From Bryobacteraceae bacterium (lineage in GTDB: Bacteria > Acidobacteriota > Terriglobia > Bryobacterales > Bryobacteraceae): a stretch of 64,000 nucleotides of DNA. The translations under genes were made by a program, and so were the position numbers. Below, piece after piece: positions 25,132 through 32,457 of the stretch. How positions within the stretch are numbered: position 1 is the first letter of the stretch; every line of letters begins with the position of its first letter. The notes beneath the pieces are model-generated. The model was not told the DNA's origin and searched no databases. It saw only the letters and a list, made by a program, of their open reading frames with translations. The DNA is taken from positions 62,001 to 126,000 of the forward strand of contig JAWKHH010000004.1 of assembly GCA_041394945.1 (NCBI GenBank), read 5' to 3'.

Positions 25132-26919
25132 CTACCGGAGCAGGTCGTTCAGCGCCTTGATGCGCGCCGGGTCGAACTTCATCTTCCGGTCATAAGTCAT
25201 CAATCCGTTCACTTCCTGCTCAACGTCAGTGGTCTGCGTGTAACAGATGCCGGCGATGGCGGGAACCTTCGCGATCGCCTCGTACAGCCCTTTCAGTCGC
25301 GTGAAGGCCGACTCGGCCGTTTTCTCCGTACCGGCGTAGCCCCAAGCGTCGCCCGGCACGCGCACACCCTCCGGAACGTACGCGATCCCGCCAAATTCGG
25401 AAAGCAGGAAGGGCGTGCCGTTGTACTCGTAGCCGGAAACAAGAATCGCGCGGCCATTGTTGGGCACCGGCGCACCGGGTTTGCCCAGGTCCTTGTACTT
25501 GGCGTAGAACGCCTCCCCGGTGCCCGTGTAGTCATGGATGGTAAACAGGTCCATGGTGTCCACATGTTCCCAGCCGTCGTTGTCGATCACGGGCCGCGTC
25601 GGGTCGATCGACTTCGTCAGCCAGTACAGCGCCTTCAAGTGGGCCTGCTGCCGCGAATCGGCCAGATTCGGAACGCCCCAGCTCTCGTTGATCGGCACCC
25701 ACATGATGACGGACGGATGGCTCACGTCCCGCTCGATCACCTCCATCCACTCGCGCGTGAAGCGCTCGGCGTAGTCGGCGTCGTACTCGTATGCGTTCGC
25801 CATCTCATCGGAAATGAGAAAGCCCATCTTGTCGGCCCAGTACAGGAAGCGCGGATCTTCGAGCTTCTGATGCTTGCGCGCGCCGTTGAAGCCCATGTCC
25901 ATCGACGCCTTGATGTCAAACTGGATTGCCTCGTCGCTCGGAGGTGTCAGCAGCGACTCGGGCCAGTAACCCTGGTCGAGCAGCATCTTCAGGTACGTAG
26001 GCCGCCCGTTGATGAGCACGCGCCCGCCGCTGACCGCCACGGTCCGGAAGCCGATGTAACTCTTCACCGAATCGAGGACGGCCCCGCCCCGCCGGACTTC
26101 ATAGGTTACGTCGTACAGGTTCGGCTGGTTGACGTACCACTGGCGCGGGTTGCGGACGCGCAGATCGACGTAGGTGGCCGGCGAATCGGCGGCGACGGTA
26201 GCCGAGGCCACTACCCGTTCTCCATCTTTGATCGAAACCCCGAACTCGAGATCGGGCGAGTACCGTGCGATGCGGGCCTCAAAGCGCGCTGCGCCCTCCA
26301 TCGAGGCGTCGGCGCGAACCCGGTCCAGATAAGCGTCGCCCGTCGCTTCGAGCCATACCGGCTGCCAGATTCCGGTTGTGCGCGTGTAGAAGATGCCGCG
26401 CGACTTCGGCTGCCAGTACTGTTTGCCGCGCGGTACCGTACGGTCCGTGGGCGGATCCTCCGCGCGCACCACCAGCGTATTGGCGCCGGGTTTGACGAGC
26501 GCCGTGATGTCGAACCGGAACGGCGTGTTCCCGCCGGTGTGCTCACCCGCAAGCTGGCTGTTCACCCAAACCGAGGCCCGATAGTCCACCGCGCCGAAGT
26601 GCAGCAGCACCCGCTTGCCGTTCCACGCCGAAGGGATGTCGAACGCGCGGCGATACCAAACCCACGGGTGGAAGGCCGTGTCGCCAATGCCCGAGCGCTT
26701 CGTCTCCGGCGCGAACGGAACGGTGATTTTCCGCGGCAGTTCCTTGTTGCCCGCCGCCCAGCCCGACTCCACTCCCTGATTGGCGTTGTCGAATTCAAAC
26801 TCCCAGGCGCCGTTGAGCGATTGCCACTGAGGGCGCTCGAAACGAGGCTCCGGGTATTCAGGGCGCGGAAGCGTTTGCGCGAACAGGGGCGCGACGGCGA
26901 CGAGGACGAGAATACGCAT
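25132..26919 (-). CDS. Glycoside hydrolase family 2 (beta-galactosidase/glucuronidase-like), secreted
   Basis: A 595-residue exported glycosidase. It has a short signal peptide (MRILVLVAVAPLFAQ), then the GH2 sugar-binding domain (SLNGAWEFEFDN, WYRRAFDIPSAWNGKRVLLHF, VDYRASVWVNSQLAGEHTGG), the immunoglobulin-like domain, and a TIM barrel. The acid/base glutamate lies in VPINESWG near residue 412 and the nucleophile in LLSEFGG near residue 508. It is the last gene of a six-gene minus-strand run and lies 38 nt after the DUF1501 gene. The precise sugar is not evident. Confidence 0.92.
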   Translation of the reverse strand: MRILVLVAVAPLFAQTLPRPEYPEPRFERPQWQSLNGAWEFEFDNANQGVESGWAAGNKELPRKITVPFAPETKRSGIGDTAFHPWVWYRRAFDIPSAWNGKRVLLHFGAVDYRASVWVNSQLAGEHTGGNTPFRFDITALVKPGANTLVVRAEDPPTDRTVPRGKQYWQPKSRGIFYTRTTGIWQPVWLEATGDAYLDRVRADASMEGAARFEARIARYSPDLEFGVSIKDGERVVASATVAADSPATYVDLRVRNPRQWYVNQPNLYDVTYEVRRGGAVLDSVKSYIGFRTVAVSGGRVLINGRPTYLKMLLDQGYWPESLLTPPSDEAIQFDIKASMDMGFNGARKHQKLEDPRFLYWADKMGFLISDEMANAYEYDADYAERFTREWMEVIERDVSHPSVIMWVPINESWGVPNLADSRQQAHLKALYWLTKSIDPTRPVIDNDGWEHVDTMDLFTIHDYTGTGEAFYAKYKDLGKPGAPVPNNGRAILVSGYEYNGTPFLLSEFGGIAYVPEGVRVPGDAWGYAGTEKTAESAFTRLKGLYEAIAKVPAIAGICYTQTTDVEQEVNGLMTYDRKMKFDPARIKALNDLLR

Positions 26920-26957
26920 GGTGAAAGCTTATCAGGGGATGTCGGGAAGGAGCCCGA

Positions 26958-28394
26958 TCAGCTCACGAGCTTTGATTCCACCCGGCCGGCGACATCGGTG
27001 AGCCGGAAATCGCGCCCCATGTACCGGTAGGTGAGTTTCTCGTGATTGAAGCCTAGCAACTGCATCAGCGTCGCCTGCAAGTCGTGCACGTGGACGGGAT
27101 TCTCCGTCACGTTTAGACACAAATCGTCCGTCGCCCCGTGGACGTACCCGCCTCGGAAGCCGCCTCCCGCCACCCACATCGAGTACGAGTTCGGATGGTG
27201 GTCTCGTCCGGCGTTGCTCGGGTCGCTCGGCCGCCGCATCTCCACCATCGGCGTGCGCCCGAACTCACCGCCCCACACAACCGCAGTGTCATCGAGCAGA
27301 CCGCGCTGCTTGAGGTCGGCGATCAATGCCGCCGTAGGCTTGTCGGACCGGCGGCAGCGCTCCGGCAACTGTTTGTTGATTTCGCTGTGATGGTCCCAAC
27401 TGGCGTCCATCATCAGCACGAACCGCACGCCGCGTTCGACGAGCCGCCGGGCCAGCAGGCAGTTCGTGGCGAACTGCTTCTGGTCTTTATCCGTGCTGTT
27501 CACGCCGTACATCTCGAGGATGGAAGCCGGCTCGTTCGAGAAATCGAGCAGGTCCGGCCCGGACATCTGCATCCGGAACGCCAGCTCGTAGGAGGCGATG
27601 CGCGAGGCGATTTCCGGGTCGCCGGTGATCTCGTTCCGGTGCGCGTTGAGCGCGTTCACCGCGTCGAGCGTGGTGCGCTGCTTTTCCCGTGTCACTCCCG
27701 GCGGGTTCGACAAATAAAGGATCGGATCGCCCGAGTTACGGAACACGGTGCCCTGGTAGTGGGACGGCAGAAAGCCGCTGCCGAAGTTGCTTGCCCCGCC
27801 CGAGGTGCCGCGCCCAGAGGTCAGCACCACGAACCCAGGCAGATTGCGCGACTCGCTGCCCAGCCCGTACATCACCCACGCGCCCATGCTTGGCCGCCCG
27901 AACTGGATCGACCCGGTAAACAACAGCAACTGCCCGGGGTGGTGATTGAACGCATCGGTGTGCATGGACCGGATGAGCGTAATGTCGTCGGCGTGCCTGC
28001 CCAGTTCCGGCAGCAACTCGGAAAGCTCCATCCCGCACTGGCCCCGCCGGTGGAAGGCGAATTTCGACGCCATCACCGCCGCGGTCGGTTTGATAAACGC
28101 GAGTTTCAGGTCCTTCGTCATCGACTCCGGCAGCGGCTGCCCGTGCCACTTCTGGAGTCCCGGTTTCGGATCGAACAGCTCGAACTGGCTCGGGCCGCCT
28201 TCCATGAACATGTAGATCACGTTCTTGGCGCGCGGCGCGAAGTGCGGCTTTTTCGGCAGCAGCGGATCGGCGGCCGCGGTGGCGGCAGTGAGCCCATCGG
28301 CGGCGAGCAGGTCGGCAAGAGCGGCTACACCGATTCCGTTGGCGGCTTGCGCCAGGAAGCGGCGGCGGTTGAAGGCGGCGATTTCTTTATTCAC
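26958..28394 (-). CDS. DUF1501 family exported protein
   Basis: A 478-residue member of the DUF1501 family, related to the alkaline phosphatase/sulfatase superfamily and usually encoded next to PSCyt/PSD1 cytochromes, as here. A Tat signal (NRRRFLAQAANGIGVAALAD) begins close to the GTG start at 28394, which overlaps the end of the upstream cytochrome gene by 8 nt. Motifs include IYMFMEGGPSQFELFDPKPG, THPGQ-like NHHPGQ, ATNCLLARRLVERGVRFV, WDHH and VWGGEFGRTP. An upstream frame start at 28469 would overlap the partner by 83 nt and is less likely. Exact activity of the family is not established. Confidence 0.92.
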   Translation of the reverse strand: MNKEIAAFNRRRFLAQAANGIGVAALADLLAADGLTAATAAADPLLPKKPHFAPRAKNVIYMFMEGGPSQFELFDPKPGLQKWHGQPLPESMTKDLKLAFIKPTAAVMASKFAFHRRGQCGMELSELLPELGRHADDITLIRSMHTDAFNHHPGQLLLFTGSIQFGRPSMGAWVMYGLGSESRNLPGFVVLTSGRGTSGGASNFGSGFLPSHYQGTVFRNSGDPILYLSNPPGVTREKQRTTLDAVNALNAHRNEITGDPEIASRIASYELAFRMQMSGPDLLDFSNEPASILEMYGVNSTDKDQKQFATNCLLARRLVERGVRFVLMMDASWDHHSEINKQLPERCRRSDKPTAALIADLKQRGLLDDTAVVWGGEFGRTPMVEMRRPSDPSNAGRDHHPNSYSMWVAGGGFRGGYVHGATDDLCLNVTENPVHVHDLQATLMQLLGFNHEKLTYRYMGRDFRLTDVAGRVESKLVS

Positions 28395-30855
28395 GGGTGA
28401 TGAACTCGTCCAGGTTGAGCAGCGCGCGCGCCACTTCGGTCCAAGCTTCCTTCTCGGCGCCGCTTTCAAGCAACCGCGCCATCACTTGCTTCTCATAATC
28501 GTCCGGCACACGCCCGAGCGCGAGCCGGAAAGCGAAGCCGGCTCGCGCGTCGAAAGTCGTTCCACCGTCGCGAAGGACTCGCGCGGCGAGCGCGTCGGCG
28601 GCTTCGAGAAACACCGGATCATTCAGCAGGTTCAGCGCCTGCAGCGGCGTGTTCGAACGCCGCCGGCGCGACGCCGCGACGTTCGAATCCGGAGCGTCGA
28701 AGTTCATCAACTGGGGATACGGTGAGGTCCGCTGGAAGAACACATAAAGCCCGCGCCGGTACTTGTCGGGGGCGGCGCTGTCGAGCCAACGGTCCGTGTC
28801 CCACTTGTAGGTCAGGTCGTTGACTCCGGCGGGTTGCGGAGGATACACGCTCCTGCCGCCCACCTTGTCGTACAACAGGCCCGACGCCGCCAGCGCCGAA
28901 TCACGGATCGCCTCCGCGGAAAGGCGGATCCGGCTCTGCCGCGCCAGCAGCGTGTTGTCCGGATCCTTCTCGGCTAACTCGGGCCGCGCCGACGACCGCT
29001 GCCGGTAGGTGGCCGACATCACGATGGCCTTGTGCATCCGCTTCATCCGCCAGCCGCCTTCCATGAAGTCCGCGGCCAGCCAGTCGAGCAGTTCCGGGTG
29101 CGACGGCGGTTCGCCCTGAAGCCCGAAATCCTCAGACGTCCGTACCAGGCCGCGGCCGAAAAACTCCTGCCACATCCGGTTCACCGCCACGCGCGCCGTG
29201 AGCGGGTTCTCGTCGGAAACAAGCCATTTCGCGAGGTCCAGCCGCGTGGCCGGCCCGTCCGTCTTCATCGCCGGCAGCGACGCCGGCGTCGACGGCGTCA
29301 CCTCGATCCCCAGGCGCTCCCAATCCCCGCGCACGCGCATGTAGTTCGGCTGGCGGTCCGGCCGGTCGTAGATCGCCGGCGCCTGGCTCAACTGCGGATA
29401 AGATTCCTTGAGCGCCCGCAGCTTCTTCTTGAGCGTCTTGTAGTCGAGCTCCCGCCATCGTTCGGGCGGCGCCACGAAGTGATACCACTCAATAAAGTAA
29501 TCGGTGAGGATTTCCTGTTGCTTGTAGGTGCGTTTGGCCGGATCGGTCCAGAGGAATCGATGTCCACCGTCGCTCATCTGGAAAAGCACGTCGTAGGTGA
29601 TGTCCCAGTCAGTCCACTTGCCGACGTTCTTCGCAGCTAGGCGGAGCTTCTCCTCCCATGGCGGCATCAGTTCGGTAACGTGATACTCCTCGAGCAGCGC
29701 CTGCCGTTTGGCCAGATACTCCGCGCGTTTCGCCCCGTACGGCTCGGATTCGCCCGGCAGCGGGGCGTCGATGTCATGCTCCTCAATGTTGCCGAAGAAC
29801 GCGTACATCGAGTAGTAGTCTTTCTGCGTGATGGGATCGTACTTGTGATCGTGGCACTGCGAGCAGCCCATCGTGAGGCCCATCCATACCGTGCTCACCG
29901 TATTCACGCGATCCACCGTCTCCTCGAAGAAGGTCTGCTCGAGCTTCACGCCGCCTTCGCGGTTCCGTAGCGTATTGCGGTGAAATCCGGTGGCCATCTG
30001 CTGCTCTGCGGTGGCGTTCGGCAGGAGGTCACCGGCGATCTGCCACGTGGTGAACCGGTCGAACGGCATGTCGGCGTTCAGCGCTTCGATCACCCATTGC
30101 CGCCAGCGCCAGGCGTAGGGCCGGGGGAGATCTTTTTCGTAGCCATCGGAATCCGCGTAGCGTGCCAGATCGAGCCATTGGCGCGCCCAACGCTCCCCAT
30201 AGCGGGGCGATTCGAGCAGCCGGTCCACGGCGCGCTCATAGGCTCGCGGATCCTTGTCGGCAAGGAACCGGTTCATCTCGGCGGGTGAGGGTGGGAGGCC
30301 TGTCAGGTCGAGCGCAACCCGGCGCAAAAGCGTGAGTTGATCAGCCTCCGCCGCCGGCGCGATGCCTTCCTTCTCGAGCCGCGCCTGCACGAACGCGTCG
30401 ATGGCGTTGTTCCGCTTCCAGGCGCTCTTCACGTCCGGAACCGCCGGCTTATGAATCGGCGCGAACGACCACACGCTTTTCCGAGAAGCCGCTTTTGCCG
30501 GCGCCGCGGCGCGATTGGGCCACTGCGCTCCCGAATCGATCCAGGCTTTTAGCGCGGCGATATCGGTGGCGCTCAGCCGCGGCCCGGCCGGCGGCATCTG
30601 GAACCCCTGCTTGTCACTCGATACCCGCTCGATCAGTTTGCTCGCGGCCGCGTCCCCGGGAACAATCGCCGGGCCCGAGTAGCCGCCTTTGAGCGCGGCG
30701 GCCCCGTCGTCGAGGCGCAACCCGCTCATCTGCTGGGCGGAGCCGTGGCAGCCATAACACTTCTTGTGAAATACGGGTTCGACGTCGCGGGCAAAATCCA
30801 GCCCTTGCGCCGCGAGCGGAGCGGCAACGGCCAACAGCAGGAGTACGGGAAGCAC
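28387..30855 (-). CDS. Planctomycete-type cytochrome c, PSCyt1-PSCyt2-PSD1 (DUF1549/DUF1553)
   Basis: An 822-residue exported protein. A signal peptide (VLPVLLLLAVAAPLAAQ) is followed by a cytochrome c domain with one heme motif CYGCH near residue 34 and MPPAGPRLSATD as axial-Met region. The DUF1549 domain (RRVALDLTGLPPSPAE, RWARQWLDLARYADSDGYE, TVWMGLTMGCSQCHDHKYDP, a second CxxCH) and the DUF1553 domain (ENPLTARVAVNRMWQEFFGRG) follow. The start is GTG 30855, which lies within a perfect 15-bp palindrome. It pairs with DUF1501, the usual arrangement in planctomycetes and Solibacter relatives. Likely part of a periplasmic electron-transfer or substrate-oxidising system of unknown role. Confidence 0.93.
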   Translation of the reverse strand: MLPVLLLLAVAAPLAAQGLDFARDVEPVFHKKCYGCHGSAQQMSGLRLDDGAAALKGGYSGPAIVPGDAAASKLIERVSSDKQGFQMPPAGPRLSATDIAALKAWIDSGAQWPNRAAAPAKAASRKSVWSFAPIHKPAVPDVKSAWKRNNAIDAFVQARLEKEGIAPAAEADQLTLLRRVALDLTGLPPSPAEMNRFLADKDPRAYERAVDRLLESPRYGERWARQWLDLARYADSDGYEKDLPRPYAWRWRQWVIEALNADMPFDRFTTWQIAGDLLPNATAEQQMATGFHRNTLRNREGGVKLEQTFFEETVDRVNTVSTVWMGLTMGCSQCHDHKYDPITQKDYYSMYAFFGNIEEHDIDAPLPGESEPYGAKRAEYLAKRQALLEEYHVTELMPPWEEKLRLAAKNVGKWTDWDITYDVLFQMSDGGHRFLWTDPAKRTYKQQEILTDYFIEWYHFVAPPERWRELDYKTLKKKLRALKESYPQLSQAPAIYDRPDRQPNYMRVRGDWERLGIEVTPSTPASLPAMKTDGPATRLDLAKWLVSDENPLTARVAVNRMWQEFFGRGLVRTSEDFGLQGEPPSHPELLDWLAADFMEGGWRMKRMHKAIVMSATYRQRSSARPELAEKDPDNTLLARQSRIRLSAEAIRDSALAASGLLYDKVGGRSVYPPQPAGVNDLTYKWDTDRWLDSAAPDKYRRGLYVFFQRTSPYPQLMNFDAPDSNVAASRRRRSNTPLQALNLLNDPVFLEAADALAARVLRDGGTTFDARAGFAFRLALGRVPDDYEKQVMARLLESGAEKEAWTEVARALLNLDEFITRE

Positions 30856-30862
30856 TGCTTCC
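30848..30862. repeat. Palindrome over the PSCyt/PSD1 start codon
   Basis: GGAAGCACTGCTTCC is a perfect palindrome with 7-bp arms around one centre base. It includes the GTG start of the cytochrome gene and could fold in mRNA to hide that start. No T-run follows. Confidence 0.4.
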
Positions 30863-30883
30863 AGGCTAGCAAAGCGCTGGCGG

Positions 30884-31315
30884 CTACTTCTTTTCCTTCT
30901 CGCCCTCCTTCGGTTCCTCGCCGGCGTCGGGGAAGATCAGGTCGTAGCCCTTCTCCTTCCACTCCGCCAGTCCGCAGGAGCCGAGCGTCTTGTACCCCGC
31001 TTTCTCGAGCATGGCTGCCGCACGGGCAGCCCGTCCGCCGCGGTTTCAAAGCGTGACTACGATCGATTCCTTCGGGATCTCGCCCATGCGCTTCTCGAGC
31101 TGCGTGAGCGGGATGTTGACGTATCCCTTGATTGTTCCTAGTTCCTTGAGCTCTTTCGGCTCGCGGACGTCGAGATAGAACAGCTTCCGGCCCGATTCGA
31201 GCAGCTTCTTGAGATCGTCGGCGGTCAACTGCTTCGACGCGCCGGATTCTTCCTGCCCAAACAGCCACCGGGAGCTGGCTATGCCCGCACAGAGTTTCAG
31301 AAATCGTCTGCGCAT
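30884..31315 (-). CDS. Rhodanese-domain protein with in-frame TGA at the catalytic position; candidate selenoprotein
   Basis: Rhodaneses carry sulfur on an active-site cysteine. Here 143 codons run from ATG 31315 to TAG 30884-30886, interrupted only by TGA at 31046-31048 (codon 90). Upstream are a Tat-like signal (MRRRFLKLCAGIASSRWLFG), FYLDVREPKELKELGTIKGY and VNIPLTQLEKRM. After the TGA the frame continues NRGGRAARAAAMLEKAGYKT and GSCGLAEWKEKGYDL, the normal end of a rhodanese. The active-site loop CxxGxR therefore reads (TGA)NRGGR, so the stop replaces the catalytic Cys exactly. A 7-bp hairpin follows 14 nt later. Either this is a selenocysteine rhodanese, or a nonsense mutation or base error has hit this codon. 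It starts 13 nt after the M48 gene stop and ends 28 nt before the cytochrome gene. Confidence 0.72.
31013..31048 (-). other. Candidate bacterial SECIS element with its UGA codon
   Basis: Read on the minus strand, UGA (31046-31048) is followed by 14 nt, then GGCUGCC (31031-31025), the loop CGUGC and GGCAGCC (31019-31013). The 7-bp stem is perfect. The loop begins 21 nt after UGA and has G as its second base, which fits the general bacterial SECIS pattern (short stem, G among the first two loop bases, about 16-37 nt from UGA). GC-rich genomes form hairpins easily, so this alone is not proof. Confidence 0.5.
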
Positions 31316-31328
31316 TCTTCGAGTATAG

Positions 31329-32456
31329 TCATTTCGAATCACAGACGCGCCGCGCTGTGTTCCACTCTGCCGCGGTCATCAAGGGCTCGAAAGGCCCACG
31401 CTGGCGCTTGGCCAGCTCTTCGAGGCGCGCGGCGCGTTCCTCGGTGGCCGGATGCGTCGAAAGATAGCCGCTCACCTCCGGCATCATGCCGTGCGCGCGG
31501 AGCCGCCGCAGCACTTGAGCCAGCGAATCGGGCCGGATCCGGGCCCGCCCGAGCAGCGCCACGCCCTCGTCGTCGGCCTGCTGTTCGTCGGCGCGCTGAT
31601 AGTGGAGGTTCATGAGGCTCGCGGCCTGGGCGAAGCCGTACGCCGTGCCGGACGAATCGAAGGAGAGCAGCGAGAGCAGCGTCCGCCCGGATACTTCGCG
31701 AGCCAGCGCCCGCATGCTGTGCCGATAGGCGACGTGCTGGAACTCATGCGCCATCACTCCGGCCAGCTCCTCCGGCGTCTCCATCATCGAAAGCAGCCCG
31801 CTGAACACCACCACGTTGCCGCCGGGCGCGGCGAACGCGTTCGGCACGAGGCTGTTTGAGTAGATCACGCGGAGCCGGTATTCGCGCGAAACTTCGGCCG
31901 GCAGCGCCTTTTCCAAACGCGTGGAGACGGTGGCGAGCAAACCGAGGGGTTCCTTGTCTGTGCAGTGATCCCTCGCCGGGGCGAGGATGTTCGTCACCGC
32001 ATTGCCAAGGCGATCTTCCACCTGGCGCGGCGCGACGCGCGCGCCAAAGTCCGCCGCCAGCGGCAGCACGTAGTAGTAGGTCAGCCCGGCGATGAGCGCG
32101 ATCGCCGCCATCGCCATCGATACCGCCGGCCAGCGCTCCCACTCCGGCGTGATCTCGTACCAGCGGTGTTCCGCCGGCCAACGCTGGCGCCAGGCGTCGA
32201 GGAACAGCGGATCCTCCACCACAATGGCGTCGGCGAAGCCGCGATGCTCCAGACGCACCGGTTCGCCATGATGCGGGTTTGAGGCGAGGTGCAGCGCCGC
32301 ATACGGCCACTCGAGATCATCGATGCCTTCGCGGATCACCCGAAGGGATGTGTCGTCGATCTCCACGCGCGCAGAGTGTCGCACCGGCGCCACACCGTCC
32401 TGAAACCAGGCGTCGAACGATATTCCGGCTGGCCGGATGAGTGTATGTTCGCTCAT
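31329..32456 (-). CDS. M48-family zinc metalloprotease, membrane-anchored
   Basis: A 375-residue peptidase. An N-terminal region of about 110 residues of unknown fold leads to a transmembrane helix (WPAVSMAMAAIALIAGLTYY), then the M48 catalytic domain with HEFQHVAYRH (HExxH) and the third ligand in ADEQQADDEG. YSNSLVPNAFAAPGGNVVVF and STHPATEERAARLEEL are typical M48/BepA/LoiP segments. Probably acts in periplasmic protein quality control. ATG 32456 starts one base after the stop of the upstream DUF898 gene and the reading continues to within 13 nt of the rhodanese gene, so these are co-transcribed. Confidence 0.92.
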   Translation of the reverse strand: MSEHTLIRPAGISFDAWFQDGVAPVRHSARVEIDDTSLRVIREGIDDLEWPYAALHLASNPHHGEPVRLEHRGFADAIVVEDPLFLDAWRQRWPAEHRWYEITPEWERWPAVSMAMAAIALIAGLTYYYVLPLAADFGARVAPRQVEDRLGNAVTNILAPARDHCTDKEPLGLLATVSTRLEKALPAEVSREYRLRVIYSNSLVPNAFAAPGGNVVVFSGLLSMMETPEELAGVMAHEFQHVAYRHSMRALAREVSGRTLLSLLSFDSSGTAYGFAQAASLMNLHYQRADEQQADDEGVALLGRARIRPDSLAQVLRRLRAHGMMPEVSGYLSTHPATEERAARLEELAKRQRGPFEPLMTAAEWNTARRVCDSK

Positions 32457-32457
32457 G

